From Pomphorhynchus laevis (lineage: Eukaryota; Acanthocephala; Palaeacanthocephala; Echinorhynchida; Pomphorhynchidae), in NCBI GenBank assembly GCA_012934845.2, contig WNNJ02003786.1, positions 1 to 64,000 of the forward strand: a stretch of DNA of 64,000 nt, read 5' to 3'. Position 1 is the first letter of the stretch. Every line of letters begins with the position of its first letter. A model generated the notes under the pieces. It worked only from the letters and a program-made list of their open reading frames with translations. It was not told where the DNA came from and did no database searches. This document shows positions 53,901-62,599 of the stretch, piece by piece. The position numbers and the translations under genes are program-made.

Positions 53901-56538
53901 TCATTATAATCAGAATGTACAATCTGATTGGGAATTACTGAACACTCTATGTCATGTATGGATTAGTCTATATATTAAATTAAATAATACTTTCATATTT
54001 AAAATATTTATTTTTAAATTTTTTAAGAATAAAGTGAGTACAAGCATTATATTCTAAAATTTGTCGCCAAATGTAGATAGTTCCTGCTTTCATCTTCAGC
54101 AATTTCAAATGGGTTTCAAATGGAAATAAGTTTATTATATATTCACAAAAGCATTACATACTTGCGAAAGTGATGTAATATAATATAATATCTAATACAA
54201 ACAAAATATGATATGAAATTTTGAAGGTATTACTGTTCTTGAATTTAAATGAATAAATTTGTTGCTATTATGAAATACTTTTGCAATTTCCTAAATGATG
54301 ATAGCAGATCTATCTAAATACTGTGACACTTTTGAAATAAAACCTTTTTACCCACTTTTTTCAGTTCAGTGATTTTTAAAAATAATATATCTGTGCAATA
54401 ACCTCTCTTACAAAGCCGAGTATTTTGAATCAGATCAGATAATTGAGTCTATTATAAATAAAAATAAAGATAGATAATAAATAATTAAGATTTTTTTCAA
54501 GTTAAAATATAGAATATAAACGTCATTTTTATGAATTGACTAATAAATAATAGACGATATATCAGAATAATGATTTGAGGTAATCACGAAGAACTGCTAT
54601 GTTATCAAGTTTCTGATTCTATTTATCATTTTATTAGATTTTTAAGTGGGTTAATAAATTGGATTAATAAAGTGGATTAATACGGTAGATTAATAAAATT
54701 TTAAGATTATTAAAATTGAAATTTAAAATCAAAGTCAATTTTTATGAATTGAATAATAAATAACATACAATGTATAAGAATAAGAATTAGAAGTCATCAG
54801 GAGGTACTGCTATGTTATCATGGTTCGACCCTTATTCCTCGAAACAACATAAAAGCGGGACCAAATTCGTGCTAATGACGTTTTTCCTCTGATGAAATTT
54901 GATTATCTGGTGCACTTATTTTTATGGCATGTACCTTATGGACCACACTTTCCCGACAAAGTTACCGTCATCTGCGTACCATCTCTCGGTAACACGAAAA
55001 ACCTGTTTACGTAAGTTTTCAATTAAGGAAAATATGCCATTGAGAAGCCGGTCATCGTTAGGGGATCTTCTTATGTGCAGCCCTCGTGTAAATATATACT
55101 ATCACCGCCAAGGGTGAGCTGAATAGGTGAATTATTGTTTCATTTTGTAATAATAACTACTCAATACGCTACTAAGAGAAATAAGTTTAAATATAATTTT
55201 GAAATTTAATACTTTAAACCCAAATGTATTTTCTTTATTATTAATAGCAAAGAAAATATAATCTAATAGAATTAAGATTAATTGACCTAATAGCAAAGTT
55301 TAGGTCACTGACTCTACGTATACCAAATTATTTATAACTAAAATAATTATAAATAATAATTAATAAATTAATTAATAATAAATTAAAATAATTAATTATA
55401 TATAATATATAATATATATATTAAATATATATTAAATATATATTTAATATATATCATTAATATATATTAAATATATTAATGATAAATAATAAATTATAAA
55501 AATTAATAAAATAAATTAATAATTTATTTAATAGTAGTCAATTTATTTAATAAATTATTAAATTATAAATAATTTTATTAAACGTCAAATTGTTTAGATT
55601 TGCTGCGTTAATTAAAACGATTGATGAACTAGATATAGACTGGCATTTAATTCATGATCATGGTGTCAGTATGGGTAATAGCCGACTACCTCATCACCAG
55701 TCGAGTGACGAGCAAATTAATTATCTTCTGTCTGGAACTGAACGCATCCTGGCTTCTATTAAATGCCCACCTTCAATTGTAACAATTGCCAGGTAAGATT
55801 TATTCATACACATCATTGTTTATTGTCTCTCTCAATTGTCACATTTAATGATCAGTCAAGTGGCTAAAAGATAAAATGTCGATCTGCGCATTTGTGAACG
55901 AGATAAATAAACTAACTGTGATATTTTGTTTACAAATTTAAATTCGAATAAGGAAAAGTATTTATTTTTCAGTTAATATGATGCAAATCATTCCACTTAT
56001 CGATTAGGATATTTTCAATTATTATGCAGTAATCATAGCGTTCTAATTGTAATTAATTAAATAATCAATTGACGCTATATATTAAACTTCAAATTTATTC
56101 AAGCTACTAATTTATTAATCATTAAATTAATAATCTTATACATTTTTACGGTTTATCTGTGTAATTAAGCAAAGTTTTTCAATTTTAATTACTTATTTCT
56201 AATCATTTTAGAAATAATATTTAAATTTTAAGAAATCTTATTTCTTTTTAGAGTTATATATTTAAATATATTGAATTTCTATTATATCTATTATATATTT
56301 AAAATGATATAGTTATATATTTGAATATCGCGTTATATCGGAGCAATATCTAACGTATTTTTTTAAATCATTCATTTGAGTTAATTTTTACTTTTTATTG
56401 AAACAAAACTTTTGATTTAGGTCTGTCGAACTAAATTATTGCCCAACAGATAAAGCCCCTCGCATAGAGAGCCTTGTTCTTGATCGACTAAAAGACCTTT
56501 TTCCAAAATTGACAAGTACTGTGCTTGATAAAGATTGA
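47694..56538 (+). CDS. UPF0489 family protein (C5orf22-like), eight exons
   Basis: Joining 47694-47759, 47809-47954, 50232-50381, 50434-50530, 50642-50824, 53061-53248, 55598-55792 and 56421-56538 gives 380 residues with every junction at GT-AG and in phase. Diagnostic blocks shared with vertebrate C5orf22 are [102 protein letters not shown] and LNYCPTD. The aspartate/histidine-rich HFDAHPD and DLDFF motifs suggest a metal-dependent hydrolase-like fold (arginase/deacetylase-like), but the family's function is not established. It is shorter than the human protein (about 440 residues) because the central low-complexity part is reduced. Intron lengths are 49, 2277, 52, 111, 2236, 2349 and 628. 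All exons are open, so the gene looks functional. Confidence 0.88.
48337..48396. repeat. Double palindrome in UPF0489 intron 2
   Basis: ACACCCC...GGGGTGT is followed by ACACCCCCAT-TAT-ATGGGGGTGT. The two hairpins are themselves inverted copies of each other, so the 55-base block is a palindrome of palindromes with a single extra G on one side. Confidence 0.85.
48400..48625. repeat. Degenerate tandem repeat, about 28-30 bp unit
   Basis: Variants of AGCTCTATAAAAATGCAAAA follow one another about seven times (for example GGCTCTATAAATATGCGAAA, GTCTCTATAAATATG, GAGCTCTATAATAAAAATAC). It lies wholly in UPF0489 intron 2. Confidence 0.6.
48630..48915 (-). mobile_element. Possible retroelement zinc-region fragment in intron 2
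   Basis: On the minus strand one frame reads [20 protein letters not shown] and another [30 protein letters not shown]. These recall the C-x2-C...H cluster followed by 'RHN.IR...........V..EP.L.P' in the retroelements with a C-terminal zinc region (compare 9142-9324). The frames differ and the copy is short, so this is tentative. Confidence 0.4.
48919..49180. repeat. 142-bp tandem duplication in intron 2
   Basis: AGACGCACCTTCAGACATT at 48921 recurs at 49063. The following CTTCTCTCATTCATAATTC, ATCAGCTTTAAAACTACC and GATCCATTGTGGT blocks are repeated with few changes. It is a simple local duplication. Confidence 0.8.
49761..49898. repeat. Small inverted-repeat element with hammerhead-like centre, intron 2
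   Basis: AAGGGTGGAATTCGATTTTT (49761) and its near-inverse AAAAATCGAATTTCATTCCTT (to 49898) form 33-base arms. Between them, CTGACGA (49830-49836), a GAC-GGA/TCC-GTC stem and GAAA (49854-49857) are arranged as in a hammerhead ribozyme core. It encodes nothing. Confidence 0.65.
50232..50381 (+). CDS. UPF0489 exon 3
   Basis: Starts after TTGTAG at 50231. The first base completes a serine codon with the AG left by exon 2. It reads [38 protein letters not shown] and [11 protein letters not shown]. It ends with AA before GTAACT. The human counterpart is [21 protein letters not shown]. Confidence 0.88.
50434..50824 (+). CDS. UPF0489 exons 4 and 5
   Basis: Exon 4 (50434-50530) follows a 52-base intron ending TTTTTAAG and gives [33 protein letters not shown], ending phase 0 at GTAGGC. 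The donor choice is the least certain of the gene, since other GT sites lie in the next 60 bases. A 111-base intron ends ATTTTTAG at 50641. Exon 5 (50642-50824) gives [38 protein letters not shown] and [17 protein letters not shown], ending before GTATAT. Confidence 0.8.
51051..51450. repeat. Foldback element in intron 5
   Basis: It begins GTGTTGCTGTTTCGACAT, the same terminal motif as at 381. Within it, 51139-51260 and 51340-51450 are inverted copies: CACAGCAGAAAACAGC against GCTGGTTTCTGCTATG, ATTCCTTCATTA against TAATGAAGGAAT, and CACCTTGACTCACATCATGT against ACATGTTGTGAGTCAAGGTG-type text. A 66-codon frame over one arm is a by-product. There is no coding. Confidence 0.7.
51650..52220 (+). 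mobile_element. LINE 3' end fragment in intron 5
   Basis: The pyrimidine-rich plus strand ends in [19 protein letters not shown] and [15 protein letters not shown], the 'S....AP.LWN.LP...R...S...FK..L' C terminus of CR1/L2-type ORF2, with a stop where W is expected. It is followed by a T-rich tail and an untranslated end. It is a 5'-truncated insertion in the sense direction of the host gene. Confidence 0.6.
53061..53248 (+). CDS. UPF0489 exon 6
   Basis: After GGGGTTTAG the frame reads [40 protein letters not shown] and a highly charged [16 protein letters not shown] tail, ending with CA before GTAAGA. This is the helical, weakly conserved middle of the family, so sequence identity with vertebrate homologues is low. 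The exon is supported by its phase, splice sites and position between strong exons. Confidence 0.75.
53440..53595. repeat. Degenerate 14-bp tandem repeat in intron 6
   Basis: About ten units like AAAAGGTACAACCA or AAAAGATACAACCA follow one another with drift in length and sequence. It is simple-sequence expansion. Confidence 0.7.
54440..54900 (-). repeat. Two minus-strand copies of the Penelope-flank repeat in intron 6
   Basis: 54480-54610 and 54680-54900 each contain, in reverse, the TTCATAAAAATGAC...AATTTCAATTTT and CATAGCAG..CCTCCTGATGAC blocks seen at 34515-34770. The second copy extends outward through CGAATTTGG-type sequence (ACCAAATTCGTGCTAATGAC) that also precedes 34515, so a longer shared end is present. 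Confidence 0.6.
55310..55560. repeat. AT-only low-complexity tract
   Basis: Interleaved TATATTAAATATATAT-type runs form extensive self-complementary AT sequence just before exon 7. No other content. Confidence 0.7.
55598..55792 (+). CDS. UPF0489 exon 7
   Basis: After TTGTTTAG it reads [60 protein letters not shown] and VTIA, ending with AG before GTAAGA. LPHH followed by S..EQI..L is a conserved signature (human ELPHHISTEQEIECLI) and SIVTIARS matches LVTIARSS. Confidence 0.9.
56421..56538 (+). CDS. UPF0489 exon 8 (terminal)
   Basis: After TTTGATTTAG the first base completes arginine. It then reads [20 protein letters not shown] and [18 protein letters not shown] with TGA at 56536-56538. It matches human [20 protein letters not shown], the last conserved block. 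Confidence 0.9.
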
Positions 56539-56686
56539 GTATCCTCTCTGATAAGTACTTTTTAATTAAATTGTCATCGAATATTTATTTGTAGATGGAT
56601 TTATGTGGAAACTAAATGTTCAATGTTTAATAATGAACGATTACTATTTGTAACTATTTATTTGTTTAATGCTTTTGTTGTAGATT

Positions 56687-56692
56687 AATAAA
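56687..56692 (+). terminator. Polyadenylation signal for UPF0489
   Basis: AATAAA lies 149 bases after the stop, followed by a T-rich stretch. It is the first canonical signal downstream of exon 8. Confidence 0.55.
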
Positions 56693-56976
56693 TGTGATAC
56701 TTGCATTTTGATTCTGGTTATTTAAATATATTTTCAGAAATAACTAATAACGGACGTGAAAACATATAATATGATTTTGGTATAATTTTTGTGATGTGTG
56801 CAACTGTATAGTTGCATTGATTCTTTACTTCGATTTATAAAATAATTAAATTTCATACTGTATTATTATTTGTTGAACGATAATATCTAACCTATTATTG
56901 CTTAAATTCTTCCAGGTCAAAATTTAAAGTAGCGTATTTCTCCCAACTTCAATCCAGTTGTGGGGAGTACAAGCTA

Positions 56977-57035
56977 CTGATGAGAGCCAACTAGCTCGAA
57001 ACAGTGACTTTGTCATTTGCGACAATTTCACTGTT
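56977..57035 (+). ncRNA. Hammerhead ribozyme-like motif
   Basis: CTGATGA (56977-56983) is followed by a four-base stem GAGC/GCTC with loop CAACTA, then GAAA (56998-57001). From its last A, ACAGTGA (57001-57007) pairs with TCACTGT (57028-57034), and TTGTC pairs with GACAA inside. The base after is T, so a GUU cleavage triplet is in place. All invariant core positions of the hammerhead are therefore present. Stem I, needed to close the fold, pairs poorly, so activity is doubtful. It lies about 540 bases upstream of LINE copy B. Confidence 0.5.
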
Positions 57036-57291
57036 GAATTTATTTAGTGGTGCTGACGCCCTGATATCAAATGATTCCACGAACAAAAGTATCTCCATTT
57101 GAGGAAATTTATTTATAGTATTAATGAAATTCTCTATGTATCAATTTTTAGTGGGTCTACAAACGATCATGTGATCGCCAGGGTCAAATAAATCAGATAT
57201 ATACAACTTTATATTCGTATTTGAAACTCTAAATCTTAAGCGTGTTAAACGTATTAAGAAGGCTCTTGCTTTTAAAACGATAAGGCTTTCA

Positions 57292-57329
57292 TATTAAGTA
57301 AAGCTCACGGATGTGTGCTTTACTTAATA
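57292..57329. repeat. Perfect 13-bp hairpin
   Basis: TATTAAGTAAAGC (57292-57304) and GCTTTACTTAATA (57317-57329) flank a 12-base loop. No poly(T) tract or gene adjoins it that would make it a terminator. Confidence 0.75.
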
Positions 57330-57452
57330 CCCTGTTCTGCTCCATTTCATTTTGATTTATGCACATATAGTCGTAAGATTAAAACACCTTAAAAAAGATG
57401 TTTTATAAAGCACCTTAAAAAAGTTTGAGAAATAATAAACATACAATAAATC

Positions 57453-57503
57453 TAGTTCCAGATCAATCCAGTTCCAGATCAATCCAGTTCCAGATCAATC
57501 CAG
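57453..57503 (+). repeat. 16-bp tandem repeat, three units
   Basis: AGTTCCAGATCAATCC occurs three times in succession without change, just before the start of LINE copy B. It could be a remnant of promoter monomers of the LINE, but copy A has no such array. Confidence 0.85.
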
Positions 57504-57534
57504 TAAATTTAACAGTTTTAACACAAGGACGTTA

Positions 57535-58544
57535 ATGGGAGACAGCTACGACCGATAATAACTGTGCTCAACTACAAGTACAGTGCTCGACACACGACTG
57601 CAGCGTCTGGACAACAATTGCATGCGACAACAGTAAGTCTAAAGAATACTTCCTATGCGGCTTTTGTGCCAACAAACTCATAAGCGACCTCTCCCATGAG
57701 AACATATCAACCTCAAACGTGTCCATTCAAACCACCCAAGTAATTTCTGATATCATTTGTCAACCCACTGATCCTGTCATCACATGCACTTCTAATCCTA
57801 TGTCTTCATTTCCCGACACCCCCGTATCTTCCCTTCTATCTCACTTCTCAATAACCTACATCCCTCAATCAAAATCACTTCCACCAACCTACACAATCCT
57901 TCCACCCATAACCTTTCCTCACATCGCTCACCACCCTCTCTATTATCCAAATCCTCTTTGTCTTCCGCTGTCAAACCAACTCCCTTGATATCCTCAACTC
58001 CCAGCTCTCCTATCGTGATCTTACCAACTCACGTTACACGTCCTCCTTTACGGAAACGCTTTCCTTCTCGCGATCGTTGCGTCATCGTTACTAATATCAC
58101 TCCTTCCACCTCTTTATCTCCACAAGCACGTCTCGACCACGATGTTTCCACATTCAGATCCATCTTCTCGTCTCTTGTTCCTGCGGATAACCCATCCTTT
58201 TTCAACAACATCTCTCCTGTCGCATTCATCTGACTAAATAAATATTTTCAATCTTATCCTTCCCAGCCCCCTCTCCTAAAAGTTGTTTTCAAGCATTGCT
58301 CTCATGCGTCTTCTGTCCTCTCTCAACGATTCAAACTCATGTCCTCTTCAGCCACTCGTATTTTCGCCGATCGCACCCCTCCGAAATCGCTCAAATATCA
58401 TCTGCCTGCATCGGAAAACGCCGTCGCGAGGAAAACGGCGGAACATCTCTCTCCATCCGAAACATAGACGGGAATTTTCAAGTTGTCCGCAATCGCCCAA
58501 AAAATCGATGGCGCTCCATCTCCCCTATGTGTCTTCTTCACTAG
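57535..58544 (+). pseudogene. L2/CR1-like LINE ORF1 (copy B)
   Basis: The zinc-finger head reads QVQCSTHDCSVWTTIACDNS, FLCGFCANKLISDL, in a frame other than the one starting MGDSYDR, so the start is frameshifted. 57958-58233 carries RPPLRKRFPSRDRCVIVTNI and QARLDHDVSTFRSIFSSLV. 58296-58544 carries the basic C-terminal tail ending SPMCLLH. CSVWTT shows that the stop in copy A replaced a tryptophan. Confidence 0.75.
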
Positions 58545-59350
58545 CCCCTACCACCACTACACACGGTTTCCGCCTCGGCCTCCTCAACACTATATCTATT
58601 CTCAATAAATCCGATCTCATCCTCAACTTATTCACTAAGCAATCCATCATTCTCTTCTGCCTCACCGAATCCTGGCACTCCGATTTTGACGACCTCTACA
58701 TCTGCCGTTTGTTCTCTGCCGGTTGCTCACTAGTCGAATCCGCTCGCCCCCTTAGCAAATCCCCTTCTAAATTCTCTAATCATGGCGGCATTGTCGCATT
58801 TGACCGTCATCCCGCGTCTCTTCGCAAAGTCACTTCCCCTTTCAGTCCTTGCTCTTTTGAACTGCTCACTTGTCGTTCTTCTAACCCGATCACTCTAGAT
58901 CTCGCCATTGTATACCGTCCTGGTTCATCAGCTCCTACATCCTTATTTTTTACCGAACTCGCTGACCTTCTGTCCCACTGTTCTTTGTCCACAATCCCTT
59001 CAATCGTTCTTAGTGACTTCAACATCCGTCTCGACCGCCCCTCTTCCACTAAGTCCATCCAGTTCATCAACATTCTATACAACTATAACTACAAACCCAT
59101 CTCCACTGCCTCACACATATCCTTGGTAGGGCACTCGACATCATCGCTGTCCCCGATCATTGTTCTGCCTACACCTCACTGTCCATTTTCGATCCTGGTC
59201 TATGCAATCACTTTCTCGTCACCCTTGATCTCACTCACAACCACACCCCTCCTCACACACCTACAATTATACGTCGCTCTTGGAGAAATCTTGACTTTTA
59301 CCTTCTCCGCTCCGCCTTACTCAAATCGTCTCTATCCTATCCCACAATAA
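58508..59350 (+). pseudogene. L2/CR1-like LINE ORF2 endonuclease (copy B)
   Basis: Starting at MALHLPYVSSSLAPTTTTHG the frame reads GLLNTISILNKSDLILNLF, LFCLTESWHSDFDDL, LDLAIVYRPGSSAPTSLFF and VLSDFNIRLDRPSSTKSIQF. GDFN has become SDFN. A single-base change near 59115 shifts frame, so the LDIIAVPDH..GL.NHF tract follows in a different frame. The open frame listed at 58283 joins ORF1-tail sequence to this one. Confidence 0.75.
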
Positions 59351-59418
59351 CATATTTCTCTCCTCACGATTTCGCCTTTCTTTTCGACTCTGAACTCACA
59401 TCCATTCTCAATATTATC

Positions 59419-60130
59419 TTGCCCTTCAAGCCTCACCAACACCGTCGCATGCACCATGCACCATGGTTTGACATCCAACGCCTACTCTCCAAGCGTCGAC
59501 TCCGTCATGCTTTTCGAGTCTATCACCGCTCTCTCAGACGTGATTTCCGCTCGATCACTCCGTCTTTCCGAGATTCCTATCTTGCTCTTCGCCGGTCTCA
59601 TCTCAACCTACTACGTACCAAATGCAACTCCTTCTGGCAGCATAAAATCATCACTTCATTCAACTCTAAGACTCTCTGGCATACTTTTAACTCAATCCTG
59701 GCTCGTTCCTCTACGCCATGCAACATCAATGCTAATGATTATTCGTCATTTCTCCAGAGCAAAGTATCCACGTTGCTCTCTCACACCCCGGTCTCCATCC
59801 AATCCCAGTCGGCCTCGCCTAGCTTCATTCTCCCGTAACTCATTCATCTTCTCCCTGTCTCACCTACAGAAGTATCATCTGTCCTCATGTCCTTGCCCAA
59901 CAAAACCTCACATACCGATCCCCTGCCTACCCACATATTAAAATCCATATGTTCATCAATATCCCCTTTTCTCACAACCTTGTTTAACTTGTCCATCCGC
60001 AGTCGTATCTTCCCTTCACACTGGAAATCCGCGATCGTTCGTCCCCTCCTTAAGAAACAATTGCTCGACCCTCCCTTCCTTCTAGCTATCGCCACATTTC
60101 ATTACTCTCTACTCTTTCTAAGCTCTTAGA
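59419..60130 (+). pseudogene. L2/CR1-like ORF2 linker and RT fingers (copy B)
   Basis: 59419-59838 begins PFKPHQHRRMHHAPWFDIQR and KRRLRHAFRVYHRSLRRDF. 59887-60129 gives MSLPNKTSHTDPLPTHILK and RIFPSHWKSAIVRPLLKKQ, the RT entry. The frames are separated by a change near 59840. Confidence 0.7.
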
Positions 60131-60233
60131 ACGCCTCAACTTAATACAGGTCGTGGCTTATCTCTCGTCATCCAATATGTACCCTCCTTTCCAATCTGCT
60201 TTCCGCTCTAATCACTCCACAGAAATCGTCTGA

Positions 60234-60713
60234 ATGAAAGTTTACAGCGACTTACTCTTTTCTCGAGACAAGGCATTATATAGTGTTCTCATCTCCCTCG
60301 ACCGCTCCTTCGCATTCGACATTGTCGACCACTCCGTCCTCCTTTATCGCCTTCATTATGATTACGGCTTTTCTTCTTCCTCCGTAGCATGGTTTGCCTC
60401 ATATCTATCCGACCGTTCCTTTCGCGTCTGTTCTAATTCATCATCCTCCCCTCCCATTTCCATCTTTTGCGGGGTCTCACAAGGTTCAGTCCTAGGTCCC
60501 CTGCTTTTCTCTCTTCTGCTTGGCGATCTCTCTCCGTTTATCAAACCTTTTTCCTTTAACGTCATGCAATACGCCGATGACATCCTCATCTATTCTCATG
60601 CATTCGCACATCGCATACACGATATCGGCATTTCTGCCTCCAACTGTCTTTCTTCTATCTACGAACGTCTCTCCAATCTCCATCTCGTTCTAAACCCGAC
60701 AAGTATAAAATAA
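60234..60713 (+). pseudogene. L2/CR1-like ORF2 RT palm (copy B)
   Basis: 159 codons: motif A LISLDRSFAFDIVDHSVLL, then SDRSFRVCSNSSSSPPISIF, motif B CGVSQGSVLGPLLFSLLLGD (the proline of the usual VPQG is serine), and motif C MQYADDILIYSHAFAHRIHD. This is the best-preserved catalytic core in the window; YADD is intact. The frame ends at LNPTSIK after a one-base deletion relative to copy A (LNPEKSKI). Confidence 0.8.
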
Positions 60714-60921
60714 TTTGGATCCTCCCCTGTAAACCAAACATATCTCCTCCCACTGTATATTTTGCCTCATCGATCATCCCCATAGTCCACAATCTCATTT
60801 TATTAGGCTTCCATTTCGATGATTACCTTTCCCTTAAACCCTTCGTCCGTGACAAGGTCCGCTCGTCTAACTTAATTCTCCGTGACATCCGCCATATCCT
60901 CTCTCTTATCGACTTCCATTC

Positions 60922-61395
60922 TTGTATGTCTCTTCTTTCATCACTTTTTTTCCTAAAATCGATTACTGCCTTAGCCTTTTCGCCAATTCTCCAAAATCCA
61001 TCATCCTACCACTACAACGCATAATCAACTCCGCCGTTCGAGTGCTCTTTCGTCTCCGTCGCTTCGACCACATATCCACATATCTTGCCCAACTCTCCTG
61101 GCCCACCATCCACATCCGCATCAAACTCCGCCTTCTCGTTACCTTTCGTCTCATCGCTGTCGGCTCCCCATCGTTCATCAACCTTCCTTTCTTAGACGAT
61201 ACTCGCCCCACCTCGCTATCGCTTCGTTCCTGTCATACCTTCTTACTCCACGTTCCTAATTACTCCAACAACTACGTTCTCCGATCCTTCCTCGTCGCCG
61301 CCTCACTCGCCTGGAATCAACTCCCTCTCGACGTCCGCCGCGCCCCCTCCTTTATCACATTCAAACACCTCCTCCGTTCACACCTCGACACCTGA
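60922..61395 (+). pseudogene. L2/CR1-like ORF2 thumb and C terminus (copy B)
   Basis: FPKIDYCLSLFANSPKSIIL, LQRIINSAVRVLFRLRRFDH and the terminal SLAWNQLPLDVRRAPSFITF, KHLLRSHLDT. Nearly identical to copy A residue by residue, which points to recent common origin. The frame starts after a frameshift near 60950. Confidence 0.8.
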
Positions 61396-61469
61396 TTCAC
61401 AGTCTTGTTTTTTTGTGTGGTCATGTAAGCGTGCGCTGGCACGCATTTGCCACGTTAAAATAAATTCTA

Positions 61470-62340
61470 TTTTAGCTCTTGATGATATTGTGGTGATCCG
61501 CCATCACTGTGCGGCGAGAAACTTCGCACATTGTTTTGGCGGTACTGATGCTTTGATGTCACAAAGTTTCGTGCATTGCACCGTTTTGTGGTGCGCGTCT
61601 ATAAAGATCTGCAAAATAACTGATTGGCAGTTTTTTGGTTTTTGATAAACAAAAAGTTAGTTTCGTTCGTTTACACGATAACGGAACAACTGGCGACGAG
61701 GGTGCAAGCAGTGTTTAAATACAACAAATCATGGATCGACAGCAACAATGGTTCAAGTTAATGTCCGAGCATAAATTATAATGCGTTATTACCATTCACT
61801 GCGTTATAGTCAGCTAACAAGACATCATAACCCTTATGATAATTAAGATATAACATAACACCTTGTCCGTGTATGAAAGATCATTTTCAATCAGAGACAG
61901 GATGCCCATCGATACTAAGTTTATAGTTAGGGATATAACACGTAAGAAATTCGATAGATACAACGGCATCAGAAGTTAACCTTTGATAAATGATTGGATT
62001 TCATCGAATTTGTTCATGATACTGCAGGTATTAGAATACATAGCATTTAAAGTATTTCAACGTCTGATTACATGTGGTAAGGCTTTATTATTGCCAGAGA
62101 ATACTAGCCTTCAAATATCATCCACCTATGTTTTTATAAAATTTACAGTCTGCAAAGAAGGATGGTAAACGCGACGGACGGTTTCAACACATGAGTTTAC
62201 AATTCCTATATGCGCAATAGGGGATCTAAGTGTATTGATAAACGCCGTCGCACTTTCCGAAAATTCGAGATTGCTAAATTAACATAACCCAATCCTCAAC
62301 GAACTTCCAGCTCACTTTTATCAGAAGCAAGACGTTATCT
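61470..62340. other. Spacer with no recognised gene
   Basis: The 61480-61640 block has several near-palindromic TTTTG..GGCG patches. On the minus strand 62290-61990 reads AFINTLRSPIAHIGIVNSCV, ETVRRVYHPSLQTVNFIKT, broken by stops. It has the look of a decayed coding sequence, but I cannot assign it. Confidence 0.3.
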
Positions 62341-62351
62341 GTTTTCTCAGT

Positions 62352-62592
62352 CTAGGTCCAGAAGGATGCAGATTGAGCTTCTCTTAAGTCGATAAGAGTT
62401 AATCGTATTAACTAAGGGATGTCAGCTGTTCTAGGTCCAGAGGGATGCGGATTGAGCTCCTCTAAAGTCGATAAGAGCTAACATGTATTAACTAAGGGAT
62501 GTCAGCTGTTCTAGGTCCTGAAGGATGCGGATTGAGTTCCTCTTAAGTCGATACGAGTTAATCCGAATTAACTAAGGGATGTTAGCTGTATT
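62352..62592 (+). repeat. 80-bp tandem repeat, three units
   Basis: CTAGGTCCAGAAGGATGC (62352) recurs at 62431 and 62511. Each unit continues GGATTGAG.T.CTCT, AAGTCGATAAGAG and TTAACTAAGGGATGTCAGCT. Units are about 92% alike. Each contains a TTAA-rich imperfect inverted pair (GAGTTAATC...GTATTAAC). No coding. Confidence 0.85.
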
Positions 62593-62599
62593 AGATAGC

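Larger units (their letters stand above)
57535..61465 (+). mobile_element. L2/CR1-like LINE, copy B, nearly full length
   Basis: Same family and layout as copy A: ORF1 from about 57535, ORF2 start at about 58508 overlapping the ORF1 end, endonuclease, RT with YADD, thumb, and a 3' end with the GCGTGC/GCACGC hairpin (61429-61444) and AAATAAAT tail. Long stretches near the 3' end are almost identical to copy A. Several stops and frameshifts are present. The YADD box and the endonuclease motifs are partly intact. This is one of the two best copies for reconstructing family history. Confidence 0.85.

Noticed and set aside
57317-57329. Hairpin at 57292-57329 as a transcription terminator
   Set aside because: It lies far from any gene end and has no T tract; rho-independent terminators are not expected in a eukaryotic genome.
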